Shown here one piece after another: positions 30,592-37,253 of a stretch of DNA of 64,000 nt. Under the pieces are notes generated by a model. That model did no database searches, was not told the origin of the DNA, and saw only the letters and a list, made by a program, of their open reading frames with translations. Made by a program: the position numbers and the translations under genes. This stretch comes from Sinotaia quadrata. Taxonomy: Eukaryota > Mollusca > Gastropoda > Architaenioglossa > Viviparidae. Numbering within the stretch: the stretch's first letter is position 1; every line of letters starts with the position of its first letter. The stretch covers positions 32,024,857-32,088,856 of the forward strand of contig CM054181.1 in the NCBI GenBank assembly GCA_028829895.1, in the 5' to 3' direction.

Positions 30592-33500
30592 ACATACTTA
30601 TATGTCTGTTGAATAGTTATTGCTATTTTTTCTTTCTTTCTTCTTTCTTTTATTTTGAGTTACTTTTTATTTTTAAAAATCTGAAATATCTCTATAGGTT
30701 CTGATGACAACAATAATTAATAATTATGCGTACGGCTAGTTTCATGTTCTTAGTTCAATATATTTCCAAGGAAATACAGTCTAAATTACAAAGTCCTTGA
30801 AGAATGACGTTTGAAATGGTATGGAGATAATCTGAGACCCTAGATTAAAACATTTAATGTGTTTAATGTGAACAAGATGTGCAGGCATCATATACAAACT
30901 ATTAGGAGTGAACAGTGAAAGTTTAATGCCTTGTATCACATGAACAGGACGTGCGAGCATCATGGAAAAGATATTAAGATAAATGTCCAAACTTAGTGTT
31001 TAGTTTCATATAAATAGCATCATGGGAAAGATATTAAGATAAATGTCCAAACTTAGTGTGTAGTTTCATATGAATAGCATCATGGAAAAGATATTAAGAT
31101 AAATGTCCAAACTTAGTGTGTAGTTTCATATAAATAGCATCATGGGAAAGATACTAAGATAAATGTCCAAACTTAGTGTTTAGTTTCATATAAATAGCAT
31201 GTAATACTGACAAATACAATTCATTAATAAATCTATGCTTTTGTTGATACACATTTTTTCCTATCCAATGGAACAACATTTTTATTTTAGCCACTATGCA
31301 ATTTTTGACTGAAGGACCAGGATTATTTTCCAGTAGTGTTAATGCAACTGGGTATCTTAACTCTGTGAAGTTATTTGATGAGAGAGTGTCCCACTTTCTT
31401 GGCAAAATTCATTAATTATTTAATGAGCCATTATGGTGCATCGGCAAAACAGTCAGACAGGGCATTTGCCTGAGGACAGTCAGACACCTCGAACCAATAC
31501 TGTTCCAGGATGGACTAATTATATTCACGTGGACTTCCAAGAAGGGTAATACCATGCCTGAGGTTACTTCACTGCTGGAGGAGCGCGGCATCAAGTTATC
31601 ATTGATTTAGCAGTATCTGAAAATTCCTCGACCAGCTCTACGTAACCTACATACAGGGAAGTCTGGACCCAACTTACGTACATGCAGTCAATTTAATAAG
31701 TTGTTTTGGATCATGCATAGAGCTGATCATGTGGCACCGGAAGTACATGAGAAGGGAAAAGACCCAGGTATGAGCAGCCCCGTGAAAGACAGAGATGACA
31801 ACAACTACATTTGAACTGTGACCTTCCATTATTTTTCTTTTTCTACACTTCTGCAATCTTCTACAACCAGTGCCAACACAGCACACACATTACCTGGTTG
31901 TTATCGTTTTTCTTCATGGCCGATTGTGTCATCTTTGCTTCGAGTACATCCAATTTAACTTTTGAAGGGTACTAAATAAAATCTCTGTACATAATCTAAA
32001 ATTCAATCTATTAGAAAAACATCAGTGCACATAAATTAAGTATTAGTAAGTAGGGCTATGTAGGACATATAAATTAAACTTAAAGTATAAACCATCATCT
32101 ATTCTTATTAAGTTATGGAGGATTAAATAGGTCTATGATTTGACTCTAATAATTTTGTACATTTTACTCGTAATTTGTATATTTCCTTGATTATGTAATT
32201 TTATAATTTGATGAATTTTACTTACTTCTCTTCTTAACTTTCTCTTATTTCATCATCCATTAATTTACAAATTATCTCTTTACCCCAGAGTGTATGTTTT
32301 CTTTTATTTACCGCACGAAAAAGTTAAATCATAATAATCGAAAACAAAGTACTATTAACTATTGTTGTTTTGAAGCTGTCCTGTATTATTTACATTCTCC
32401 ACTCCACGTACGACCTCGCATGCAAACACGTCAGCATACGTTACCCTTGCATGCATAATAAAAGAGCCAGACAAACATCCATAGTATTTGAGTGTCGGTC
32501 ACTGTGAAGAACAACCAACAGGTCCATACGTAGTTTTTGACAAATCACTAAGGGAGTGAATAAAGTTATGACAGTGGGACACGTGACGTAGACGATAGAG
32601 ATACGCTACAGCGACGTTTTCCTGTTTTAAGCCGTTAACACAGTAATTTCTAAATGCAATTTTAGTATTCAGATCTTATAAAAACATTTTATGTAAGTTA
32701 TCTGACTATCAATGAGCAATATATTTAATTATTTCATCATCTAACACTGTGTATAAGCAGTTAGTCTGACTTCTTACTGATGAATGAGACCTAAAACATC
32801 TATTGTCAATGAACAAAAGTACACGAACAAACAAAGGCAACATTATGATTGGAAAATAAATGAACATATCAATAAAGAAATAATCAGGATTAAATTAAGA
32901 GTTTTGAATATATAGAGACGTATAAATGTTTTATTTTAATCCCTTTCACTAAGTTTTCTTTTCTACTCTCTTTTCTCTTTTGCTTTGTTTTGTCTTGTAT
33001 TATTTATTTTATGCCTCTGTAAAACTGCTTCATACATTACACTAAATTCGCATTTCGTTTCGTTTCGTTTCGTTTCGTTTCCTTTCCTTTTCTTTCCTTT
33101 CTATTTTGTCTTGTTTTATTTCTCGTAAAAACTGTGAAGCAGATTCGCATATTTCACTAATTGTGTTTCCTTTCTTTAGTATCGAGATTAAATCAAGAGA
33201 GTCGACAGAATCAAGCCAATGAATATATTACTTTGATTAGCGAACAAAGCGACGTTCCAATACGCCATGCTGTCACCTCTACCTATGACCACATGCAATG
33301 TTTATCATCTTCCGGTCTGCAGCTGAAAACAGAGAACTCCGAATACTTCAACCTAGCATGCCCACAAGATGCCGCCTGCAGTATTCCTGACCTTTCGATT
33401 CCGACACTGATGGTTCGTAAACCTGAAAATACATATCACTGTATGAACTCGACATCTACAGAAAACTCTAATGAAGAATTACAAAGCTATCCGTATATGA

Positions 33501-34111
33501 CTGTCTCGTCACACGACTATCTACGTAACACAAATGTAGCCCACGGTAGTCGAGCGAGTTCAGACTACCTACAGCCTACACAAGTTTATTTGAGCGGTCG
33601 AGTGAATTCAGAATATCTACAGCCTAAACAAGTAGATTTGAGCGGTCGAGCAAGCCCACAATATCTACAGCCTAAACAAGTAGATTTGAGCGGTCGAGCA
33701 AGCCCACAATATCTACAGCCTAAACAAGTAGATTTGAGCGGTCGAGCGAGCCCACAATATCTACAGCCTAAACAAGTAGATTTCAGCGGTCGAGCGAGCC
33801 CACAATATCTACAGCCTAAACAAGTAGATTTCAGCGGTCGAGCGAGCCCACAATATCTACAGCCTAAACAAGTAAATTTGAGCGGTCAAGAAAGTCCAGA
33901 ATATCTACAGCCTAAACAAGTAGATTTGAGCTGTCAAGCGAGCCCACAATATCTACAGCCTAAACAAGTAGATTTCAGCGGTCGAGCAAGCCCACAATAT
34001 CTACAGCCTAAACAAGTAGATTTCAGCGGTCGAGAGAGTCCAGAATATCTACAGCCTAAACAAGTAGATTTGAGCGGTCGAGCGAGTCCAGAATATCTAC
34101 AGCCTATTTAA
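2461..34111 (+). CDS. Gene model: LRR-Ly6-EB(x8)-TM receptor with multi-phosphotyrosine docking tail (5' partial, 15 exons)
   Basis: Spliced model, exons listed individually below. Every exon has AG/GT borders and all phases agree, giving one 917-residue open frame from the first base of the window's first exon to TAA at 34109-34111. Order: last LRR (residues 1-27), LRR C-terminal cap (28-87), Ly6/uPAR-type domain (88-180), eight EB/EGF-like modules (181-525), transmembrane helix (about 532-554), cytoplasmic tail (about 555-917). The signal peptide and earlier LRRs must lie left of the window. The tail has no kinase motif; it has YxxM, YxN and twelve YxxP sites, so it probably recruits SH2 adaptors after phosphorylation by another kinase. 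I do not recognise a named orthologue. Exon structure is directly visible; the signalling role is inference. Confidence 0.82.
3013..3475 (+). repeat. Dispersed repeat family R1, copy 1 (3' part)
   Basis: Resembles 27640-28018, 28485-28945, 43590-43745 and 61435-61640. Landmarks are 'tgtagaaataatagtcta', 'ctcagcccattggc' and 'aggagtgccca'. It lies in the intron between the LRR and LRRCT exons of the plus gene. No coding capacity is seen; class unknown. Confidence 0.7.
4076..4254 (+). CDS. Receptor exon: LRR C-terminal cysteine cap (LRRCT)
   Basis: 179-base exon (phase 2 in, 1 out) between ttttcag and gtgaga. It encodes a cysteine cap: ICSCDLVSMNEWL, then LHGVRCAKF, then ELSCN, i.e. C-x-C...W...C...C as in LRRCT domains that close the hydrophobic end of an LRR stack. 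The GPCR gene has the equivalent exon at 62907-63088 (182 bases, same phases, about 40% identical by eye, sharing CSC, VSM, W, HG.RCA and SC). Confidence 0.88.
5540..5880 (+). repeat. Dispersed repeat family R2, copy 2
   Basis: Contains 'ggccagtactcggccattgg' and 'gacgtgcagatcatgatg', parallel to 1853-2110. It runs straight into the 44-bp tandem array at 5835-6205, so the array probably grew from the end of this element. Confidence 0.45.
5835..6205. repeat. 44-bp minisatellite, about 8 copies
   Basis: Unit contains 'cgctacattagcgttaatta' and 'caagaaatgaaatgcac'. In the intron before the first Ly6 exon of the plus gene. Confidence 0.9.
6688..6791 (+). CDS. Receptor exon: first half of Ly6/uPAR-type three-finger domain
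   Basis: 104-base exon (phase 1 in, 0 out) between ctctttcaag and a strong donor gtaagt. The peptide has four cysteines as MCAHC, STCD and LTC, the C-x2-C...C...C opening of Ly6/uPAR domains. It was found because the cap exon (phase 1) and the following cysteine-rich exon (phase 0) could not join directly; this exon repairs the frame exactly. Its counterpart in the GPCR gene is at 60519-60625. Confidence 0.82.
6792..9185. other. Intron, no recognisable element
   Basis: Unique-looking AT-rich intron between the two Ly6 exons of the plus gene. Short ORFs lack splice-compatible borders. Confidence 0.6.
9186..9360 (+). CDS. Receptor exon: second half of Ly6/uPAR-type domain
   Basis: 175-base exon (phase 0 in, 1 out) between ttctgcag and gtgagt. 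It holds eight cysteines and ends CYFCCAGNGCNN, the CC-x4-CN signature that closes three-finger domains. The whole domain has 12 cysteines, more than the usual 8-10. Spacing matches the GPCR copy at 59367-59559 almost residue for residue (KGC-x6-C-x10-C, then C-x2-CC-x4-CN). As a two-exon cassette the domain is phase 1-1, suited to exon shuffling. Confidence 0.88.
9410..9650. repeat. ~85-bp tandem repeat, about 3 copies
   Basis: Unit includes 'gtgacattacaataatgaat' and 'gcaagtaccgatg'. It begins 50 bp after the second Ly6 exon of the plus gene but does not include exon bases. Confidence 0.8.
10675..11165. repeat. 42-bp minisatellite, about 9 close and 3 degenerate copies
   Basis: Unit 'tgctgtgtactttaacagag' plus 'ttgtctaaaacaaacctctgaa'. 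Because 42 is a multiple of 3 the minus strand is open for 139 codons (repeating VLDNSVKVHSI), but nothing else supports a gene. Confidence 0.9.
11307..11350. repeat. (GA)n microsatellite
   Basis: Perfect GA run in the intron before EB module 1. Confidence 0.95.
11576..11683 (+). CDS. Receptor exon: EB/EGF-like module 1
   Basis: 108-base phase 1-1 exon. The acceptor that keeps frame is the second of two nearby AGs (tgcag, ending 11575); using the first (ending 11570) would shift frame. The peptide has six cysteines (HTCTNEVRC, SSCVFGKCQC, then NGQCE), the C...C...C-x4-C-x-C...C pattern of EB or short EGF-like modules. This module is the shortest of the eight, with a reduced first loop. Donor gtaagt. 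Confidence 0.85.
12043..12081. repeat. (CA)n microsatellite
   Basis: CA run in the intron between EB modules 1 and 2. Confidence 0.95.
12150..13060. other. GC-richer intronic segment, possible old mobile element
   Basis: Less AT-rich than its surroundings. It holds two near-perfect 75-bp tandem copies (12808-12957, with 'gaggcccagccgtctaccgg'). No transposase, reverse transcriptase or terminal repeats can be identified. Confidence 0.3.
13735..13940. repeat. 44-bp minisatellite, 4 copies
   Basis: Near-identical units of 'catgagtttctgcgtttgtc' plus 'tatgcataataaaatgtacat', preceded by a degenerate (GTAT)n stretch from about 13661. Confidence 0.9.
13941..14889. other. Intron, nothing recognised
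   Basis: AT-rich unique sequence upstream of the acceptor-side repeat array of EB module 2. Confidence 0.5.
14890..15378 (+). repeat. Degenerate tandem array ending in the EB module 2 acceptor
   Basis: Repeated 'gacttactgatgataa...tatctctatcaat' blocks at about 14895, 14964, 15020, 15123, 15172 and 15342. The last block is the polypyrimidine tract and acceptor (atctctgtcgttag) of the exon at 15379. Confidence 0.6.
15379..15510 (+). CDS. Receptor exon: EB/EGF-like module 2
   Basis: 132-base phase 1-1 exon between gtcgttag and gtgaga. Six cysteines: GETCNSS, TQCVQHAVC, DTCEC, NNNGKCD. An N-glycosylation sequon (NSS) directly follows the first cysteine, as in several sister modules. The intron just upstream is an array of degenerate copies of the acceptor-side sequence (14890-15378). 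Confidence 0.88.
15961..16092 (+). CDS. Receptor exon: EB/EGF-like module 3
   Basis: 132-base phase 1-1 exon starting after ttaacag, chosen because the start LKVGEFC then aligns with LKAGVQC of module 4. Six cysteines: EFCNET, QKCVINAVC, DTCQC, NAGVCD. Donor gtaagc, shared by most modules of this gene. The intron to module 2 is only 450 bp, so these two exons probably arose by local duplication. Confidence 0.88.
16431..16558. repeat. (GATA)n followed by (GGAT)n microsatellite
   Basis: About 85 bases of GATA, then GGAT, in the intron between EB modules 3 and 4. Confidence 0.95.
17077..17208 (+). CDS. Receptor exon: EB/EGF-like module 4
   Basis: 132-base phase 1-1 exon between aaaacag and gtaagc. 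Six cysteines: VQCNNNNT, RQCTQHAFC, RVCEC, NAGACE. Same length, phase and donor as modules 3, 6 and 7, marking a tandemly duplicated exon family. Confidence 0.88.
17270..17560. repeat. ~70-bp tandem repeat, about 4 copies
   Basis: Unit contains 'ttgaaaagatattttacttt' and 'cgaccttgcaaaattatct'. Just downstream of EB module 4; no exon bases included. Confidence 0.75.
17561..19804. other. Intron, no recognisable element
   Basis: Unique AT-rich intron between EB modules 4 and 5; contains a short T-rich degenerate repeat near 17560-17700 and nothing else identified. Confidence 0.5.
19805..19933 (+). CDS. Receptor exon: EB/EGF-like module 5
   Basis: 129-base phase 1-1 exon between gttgcag and gtaagc. 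Six cysteines: ESCNANIT, DQCVKDAVC, DKCEC, QGVCS. Its last 16 coding bases plus the donor are repeated three more times downstream every 55 bp (to 20130), so four near-identical donors compete. Only the first preserves the frame: read-through meets TAA after eleven further codons. Confidence 0.87.
19918..20130 (+). repeat. 55-bp array of exon end plus donor (EB module 5)
   Basis: Four units starting 19918, 19973, 20028 and 20083. Each contains ggagtatgcagttcac, the last 16 coding bases of the exon, followed by a GTAAG or GTAAA donor. The first unit is the real exon border. Confidence 0.9.
20180..20545. repeat. ~45-60-bp tandem repeat, about 7 copies
   Basis: Unit around 'attgacagataaatgacatt' and 'agacaagcaacactaaatc', between EB modules 5 and 6. 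Confidence 0.8.
20665..20796 (+). CDS. Receptor exon: EB/EGF-like module 6
   Basis: 132-base phase 1-1 exon between gtcaacag and gtaagc. Six cysteines: LSCDNNNT, NQCVHNASC, GTCTC, QGNCQ. The linker start LSAG resembles LKAG and LGAG of modules 4 and 7. Confidence 0.87.
21190..21430. repeat. ~30-bp degenerate tandem repeat
   Basis: Units of 'ttttactgttgtatagacac' between EB modules 6 and 7. Confidence 0.75.
22006..22137 (+). CDS. Receptor exon: EB/EGF-like module 7
   Basis: 132-base phase 1-1 exon between ttctacag and gtaggt. Six cysteines: HNCNMS, NQCVENALC, GCTC, KGVCH. A second AG at 22010-22011 would remove six bases and keep frame (NAGNAG-like variation); the outer one gives the standard 132-base length. 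Confidence 0.87.
22831..22953. repeat. (CT)n-(CA)n compound microsatellite
   Basis: CT run of about 38 bases followed by interrupted CA run. Confidence 0.95.
22954..24237. other. Intron, no recognisable element
   Basis: AT-rich sequence between EB modules 7 and 8; only weak internal similarity (23200-23340) is visible. Confidence 0.5.
24238..24525. repeat. ~55-bp minisatellite, about 5 copies
   Basis: Near-identical units of 'acgtttgtcaaacaaaatta' and 'ttttaagcgatgaactcgta', two lengths (with or without 'attaat'). Confidence 0.9.
24526..25184. other. Intron, nothing recognised
   Basis: AT-rich sequence before EB module 8, with a weak internal repeat around 'ctaaggcttttct' (24790, 24950). 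Confidence 0.5.
25185..25322 (+). CDS. Receptor exon: EB/EGF-like module 8 (membrane-proximal)
   Basis: 138-base phase 1-1 exon between cattacag and gtacgc. Six cysteines: LPCNQD, KQCVQGAMC, GVCEC, NGACV. This last module leads into a short stalk and the transmembrane exon. Confidence 0.86.
25710..25808 (+). CDS. Receptor exon: stalk and transmembrane helix
   Basis: 99-base phase 1-1 exon between ttctttag and gtaaag. It encodes a short stalk with a sequon (NKT), then an uninterrupted hydrophobic stretch IIVSTVVGGVVALIIIFITI followed by TKNG. The small-residue GG inside the helix could favour helix packing. The orientation, with the cysteine-rich side outside and a basic GGRK following inside, marks a type I membrane protein. 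Confidence 0.9.
26320..26576 (+). repeat. Dispersed repeat family R1, internally deleted copy
   Basis: Begins with 'actaattacaagtgatgag' as at 42555 and passes directly to 'ccttcaagcagaac...ctcagcata' as at 43165-43240, omitting the middle seen at 42700-43140. The 33-bp satellite and the hAT insertion follow it. Confidence 0.55.
26577..26708. repeat. 33-bp minisatellite, 4 copies, interrupted by the hAT element
   Basis: Units 'atagcatactataccatgat' plus 'acatcaaacgtgt'. The truncated next copy resumes at 27526 after the hAT element. Confidence 0.9.
26709..27525. mobile_element. Non-autonomous hAT-family DNA transposon
   Basis: 817-bp element with terminal inverted repeats CAGGGGTGCACAAACT (left) and CAGTGGTGCACAAACT (right, inverted), 15 of 16 matching, and an exact 8-bp target duplication gtgtatag (26701-26708 and 27526-27533). 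The 8-bp duplication and CAGNGGTG ends define hAT elements. Subterminal GC-rich CCGGCCC/GGGCC blocks contrast with the AT-rich host. It carries transposase remnants and sits in the intron between the transmembrane and juxtamembrane exons. It inserted in a 33-bp minisatellite unit. Confidence 0.9.
27054..27316 (+). pseudogene. Deleted hAT transposase remnant
   Basis: ATG at 27054 opens MAANRKRKVDKENRQFNDDW, like the start of ZBED/GTF2IRD2-type hAT transposases. About 40 bases later the other frame reads QAFSQMKLNKSNTCGQLTDD and onward to TGA at 27314-27316, the C-terminal hAT dimerisation region. The catalytic middle is missing and the two ends are in different frames, so no active transposase is made. 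Confidence 0.75.
27640..28945 (+). repeat. Dispersed repeat family R1, two adjacent copies
   Basis: 27640-28018 is a 3' part copy; 28040-28945 is a longer copy running from 'ccagttcattcaagtagaac' through 'tgtagaaataatagtcta' to 'aggcaaattt'. They occupy most of the intron between the hAT element and the juxtamembrane exon. The order of landmarks is the same as in 43145-43745. Confidence 0.65.
29002..29197 (+). repeat. Array of acceptor plus exon start (juxtamembrane exon)
   Basis: Units starting 29002, 29086 and 29151 share 'ctttttatcattttacatac' and 'tgtagctctgtgacaa'. The first includes a full decoy acceptor (ends 29049) and about 30 bases resembling the exon start; the second has lost the acceptor; the third is the real one. 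Confidence 0.88.
29198..29344 (+). CDS. Receptor exon: juxtamembrane cytoplasmic segment
   Basis: 147-base phase 1-1 exon between gactttgcag and gtacta. It begins GGRKLCCQVK, a basic juxtamembrane stretch with a CC pair that could be palmitoylated (inference), and ends near SIYDVIPGTP, whose tyrosine (codon 29317) fits a loose ITIM-like or SH2 site. The intron before it repeats the acceptor with the first coding bases: a decoy acceptor at 29048-29049 opens an in-frame GGRKHCC version that stops at TAG 29109-29111. Confidence 0.82.
29452..29925. repeat. Composite minisatellite, many copies
   Basis: Alternation of 'aataaaaatggatactatca' and 'cctacttacttcaagatact'. Several long open frames are products of the repeat. 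Confidence 0.92.
30388..30591. repeat. (GT)n and (CA)n microsatellites, inverted to each other
   Basis: GT run 30388-30434 and CA run 30515-30591, 80 bp apart; on one strand they could pair as a hairpin. Confidence 0.93.
30960..31205. repeat. 60-bp minisatellite, 4 copies
   Basis: Unit contains 'gaaaagatattaagataaat' and 'gtccaaacttagtgtgtagt'. Confidence 0.9.
31206..33054. other. Intron, no recognisable element
   Basis: Part of the intron before the terminal exon. A GC-richer patch at 31430-31620 might be an old mobile-element fragment but shows no family features. Confidence 0.4.
33055..33120. repeat. (CGTTT)n pentamer and pyrimidine-rich tract
   Basis: 'tttcgtttcgtttcgtttcg' then degenerate T/C-rich sequence up to about 33120, 60 bp before the terminal exon. 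Confidence 0.85.
33180..34111 (+). CDS. Receptor terminal exon: phosphotyrosine docking tail with 12 YLQP repeats
   Basis: Acceptor ttctttag; phase 1 entry; 932 bases to TAA at 34109-34111. The first part has tyrosines in SH2-site contexts: YITL (codon 33224), YDHM (33284), YFNL (33344), YHCM (33434), YPYM (33488) with YMTV (33494), and YLRN (33518). The second part is twelve copies of a 16-residue unit, consensus SGRASPQYLQPKQVDL, with tyrosine codons 48 bp apart from 33566 to 34094. Established knowledge: pYxxM binds PI3K p85, pYxN binds Grb2, pYxxP binds Crk/CrkL. No kinase, TIR, death or phosphatase domain is seen. The reading frame is intact through all repeats, unlike the decayed copies after the stop, which suggests selection on the coding part. 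Confidence 0.85.
33552..34108 (+). repeat. 48-bp coding repeat encoding the YLQP array
   Basis: Twelve units of 48 bp in one open frame; core 'caatatctacagcctaaaca' plus 'agtagatttgagcggtcgag'. Inner units are nearly identical at the DNA level, implying recent unequal exchange; outer ones differ. Confidence 0.95.
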
Positions 34112-34265
34112 GTAGGTTTGGGCAATCAAACTAGCACAAATTTACCCACACCCTATTCAAGTTGAATCGAACGGTCAAGCGCATCCAACTTTCCTACAGC
34201 CAACATAAGTAGATTTAAACTATCACGCGAGTCAAGATTACTTACAACCTAAACACGTGTCCCTC
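34109..34265 (+). repeat. Decayed YLQP-repeat copies after the stop codon
   Basis: Sequence after TAA still resembles the unit ('aagtaggtttgggcaatcaa', 'tacagccaacataagtagat', 'acttacaacctaaacac') but has stops and frame changes. In the array CAA follows CCTAAA; here it is CCTATTTAA, so the stop arose inside a repeat. Confidence 0.75.
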
Positions 34266-34530
34266 TAATTCAGGTTGCCTCAGCCTAATCACTGTGGCTT
34301 TAGGGGTGGGGTTAAGGAAGATGTTTTAAAAGACTTAAAACTTTAACCTGGCCAACACTCGTCCACTTACTCTTTAACAGTGCCATGTGTTACAAGGTAT
34401 TTGACAATTAAAAGATATTTTGACAATTAAAGGATATTTTGACAATTAAATGATATTTTAAATATGAACAATCACAAAATACTACTACTAGACCACTAAT
34501 CCCGTCGTGACATGACGATGAAACGAGGAA

Positions 34531-34536
34531 AATAAA
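34531..34536 (+). terminator. Candidate poly(A) signal AATAAA of the plus-strand receptor
   Basis: AATAAA lies 420 bp after the stop codon. It is the first exact hexamer I see downstream. Position is plausible for a 3' UTR; no transcript evidence is available. Confidence 0.45.
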
Positions 34537-34789
34537 CATGCAAATACTTATAAATTTAAGGATGGGTGAAAACTTGATAGAAATGAGTAATGGTGGCCGA
34601 AAGAATTATAAAATCAAAATGATTCGAGTACGTTCTCATAAGTCAAGGTTTTCAAAAGTGTCCACTATTTAACAGAGGTAGACTTTTAATCTAATTTATT
34701 TCTTTAGACTTGCTGGGTTGTCCGTTAAGTTGACTGGCGGCTTGGTGTTTCTCGCATCTGTGTGGTCAGTCGATTGGCAAAGCGCAACG

Positions 34790-34889
34790 TCACCTTTGCA
34801 CAGATAGAACATTAGTCGACCGTGACCTTTGCACAGATAGAACATTAGTCGACCGTGACCTTTGCACAGATAGAACATTAGTCGACCGT
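34790..34889. repeat. 33-bp tandem repeat, 3 copies
   Basis: Units 'gacctttgcacagatagaac' plus 'attagtcgaccgt' in the intergenic region. Confidence 0.88.
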
Positions 34890-36718
34890 GGACTGTCTGT
34901 AGATCGCTCACTAAGACACAAAGAAATGGTAGATACTTGGCGTGCCAATAGAGTAGATAGGGTGCTGATTCGTTCTCAGCAAAATTCCTTTTTACAAGTG
35001 GTTTCTGGGAGAGATTTTCTGAGCGATGTACTCTGACTACAGCAGGATTGATATTTTGTAACCGATTTCGGCACGAACAGTTGGGCTAAATATCTGGGGA
35101 ATTATTAGGCCTACACATTGACCTACTAGATAGGCCAAGATTTGCCTTGAATGTACACTCAACAGTGTCAATAGATCAGGCCTTTTGCACTGAATGCACA
35201 GTCAACAGTATCAATAGATCAGGCCGTTTAGTCTTGTTTGGACAGAGGGCAATATTAAATGAAAGATCTGTGACTCCTCACAAGACATGCTAAAGAATGT
35301 CGAACAACATTCTTGCTAAACAATTTGACAAATCTAGTAGGCCTTAAATACATCGTACAAATTTATGAGCAGACCAGACTGTTACGATCTAAATACATAG
35401 TCAGTTATTTATACGGATGTGTCTCTCGCACCTCCAATTCATTCTAAGCAATATCAAACGGAACAATATATAAATGAAAATATTCGTCATATCGACCAGT
35501 TTGTTACGTCCTAAATGCAAAATAAGTACTCATCAATAGTTGTCGATGTACACCCTAACCAAGTAGTGCACTAAAAGTGCACATCAGTATACTAGGAAAC
35601 CATTTTTAAATGTTTTTCTAGCTCAATTAGTTCACTAAACATTTTTTCCATTTTTATTATGTTATGAGAACGTTCTTCAAGACTGGCAATCCAGAAGATA
35701 ACTTGCGATATCAGACTAGTGTAACAAATTATAGTTTCCAAGCCATTGTCGTTATGGAAACACCACAGTAACAATCTTTCTAAATGTTCTGCCCTCTCTG
35801 TTCTTTAACATATTTTAGCTACTATGCCTGCCTCCTACGTCAGTCATGACACGTATACAGCTCAGATATATTATTGACGTCATCTGAACTCTTACACTCT
35901 ATTTCAAACATTTTTACGAATGGACGTAACTTCATCAGAATTAACTATCAAAGAAATAATGTTTGCGTCGTAAAGAGAATATATATAACTTAAAAAGAAA
36001 ACAGCTGCATAATTCTCTTGTAATGACAATTAAAATCTAATAATAAACAAACAGTACTTTAGAATTATATGAAAATGGCTGGTCTTCATCTAACAGTTAT
36101 AACAGAGTCCAAATATTTATGTCTGTTAAGGACACACAAGACATATTCCGAAGGGCATACATATCACCCTCATGTATGTAAGACATACAGAAATAATTTA
36201 TCAAGAAAAAAATAACTAAAACGATTTCTACAAGTTTATTTGTATATGCTCTAAACATGAAACCATTTCATTGAAAAATAATATTGTCGTTTACATCAGT
36301 ATACATAAAGGGCAGTAGAAATTCAAACTAGTTTACATTCTTCAAGTTCTATAACTTGTGACTTGATATTCAGTAGCCAGTCATTTTGTTTACTTGCATA
36401 GAATAGTATAGGTCATATGACCCTAACTATCATTACTGTGGCAACGATTCATTGAATAATGAATGTGAATAAACACTGGATTTCATTTCTTTAGATTGTG
36501 CTCTTTAAACCTTGATGTCTTAGTGCTGCTTTAAAAGAGAACTGCAGAATTACATTTACCATAATTATTTTAGAGTGACCAGAGCTTTTAAAACTGTGTC
36601 ATATACATGCCATGATGTTATGGGTGGGGGGTGAGTGTCATGTCCCGCTAATAATTATTTGAAGATTGCTTATTTTTACCAAATCAGTACAGATAACATG
36701 TTAAGTCCCGCAGTTCTG
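34890..36718. other. Intergenic stretch, nothing recognised apart from one duplication
   Basis: AT-rich. A segment with 'caacagtgtcaatagatcag' is duplicated near 35150-35225. A minus-strand ORF at 35592-35774 is not supported as an exon. Confidence 0.4.
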
Positions 36719-36749
<31 letters not shown>

Positions 36750-36918
36750 TGTGTGTCTGTGTGTGTGTCTGTGTGTGTCTGTGTGTGTGTGTTTGTGTGT
36801 CTGTGTGTGTGTGTCTGTGTGTGTTTGTGTGTCTGTGTGTGTGTTTGTGTGTCTGTGTGTGTGTCTGTGTGTGTGTGTTTGTGTGTGTCTGTGTGTGTGT
36901 CTGTGTGTGTGTCTGTGT

Positions 36919-36966
<48 letters not shown>
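36719..36966. repeat. Compound (GT)n array with regular CT/TT interruptions
   Basis: About 250 bp of GT blocks of 3-5 units separated by TCT or TTT, in the intergenic region. Confidence 0.95.
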
Positions 36967-36967
<1 letters not shown>

Positions 36968-37247
36968 CAGGAATAAATACATATAATAATAATTTAACGA
37001 CTATAGACCATTTTCTAATGATTCTAAATTTACATTTTCTGTCTCATAGATTCTTGAAATTGTCGAATAAAAATAAACAAAGTAATATTTAATTTACTGC
37101 AAACTAAACAATTACCTAATACAAACGTTCATTGTGGCATTACGTAATGACACAAACATACTTGAAATATTTGAACATCTGCTAAATGTTTTCCATCAGG
37201 AAAATATAATCGCCAGTAGGAACATCTGTTAAATTTAGTGGGAGACT

Positions 37248-37253
37248 TTTATT
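37248..37253 (-). terminator. Candidate poly(A) signal of the adhesion GPCR gene
   Basis: TTTATT on the plus strand (AATAAA on minus) lies about 900 bp after the GPCR stop. It is a simple hexamer match in AT-rich DNA, so chance is likely. Confidence 0.25.

Noticed and set aside
33180..34111. Reading YLQP as a STAT3 (YxxQ) site
   Set aside because: Glutamine is at +2, not +3; proline at +3 fits the Crk consensus instead.
35592..35779. 62-codon minus-strand ORF with a phase-compatible acceptor as the GPCR tail
   Set aside because: The exon at 38147-38244 is nearer, has a better acceptor and coding-like Ser/Thr-rich composition, and ends the frame first.
36635..37092. Cysteine/valine-rich ORFs in the GT array
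   Set aside because: Dinucleotide translation artefacts, as are the similar ORFs at 2109-2403, 22632-22949, 30298-30704 and 49652-49918.
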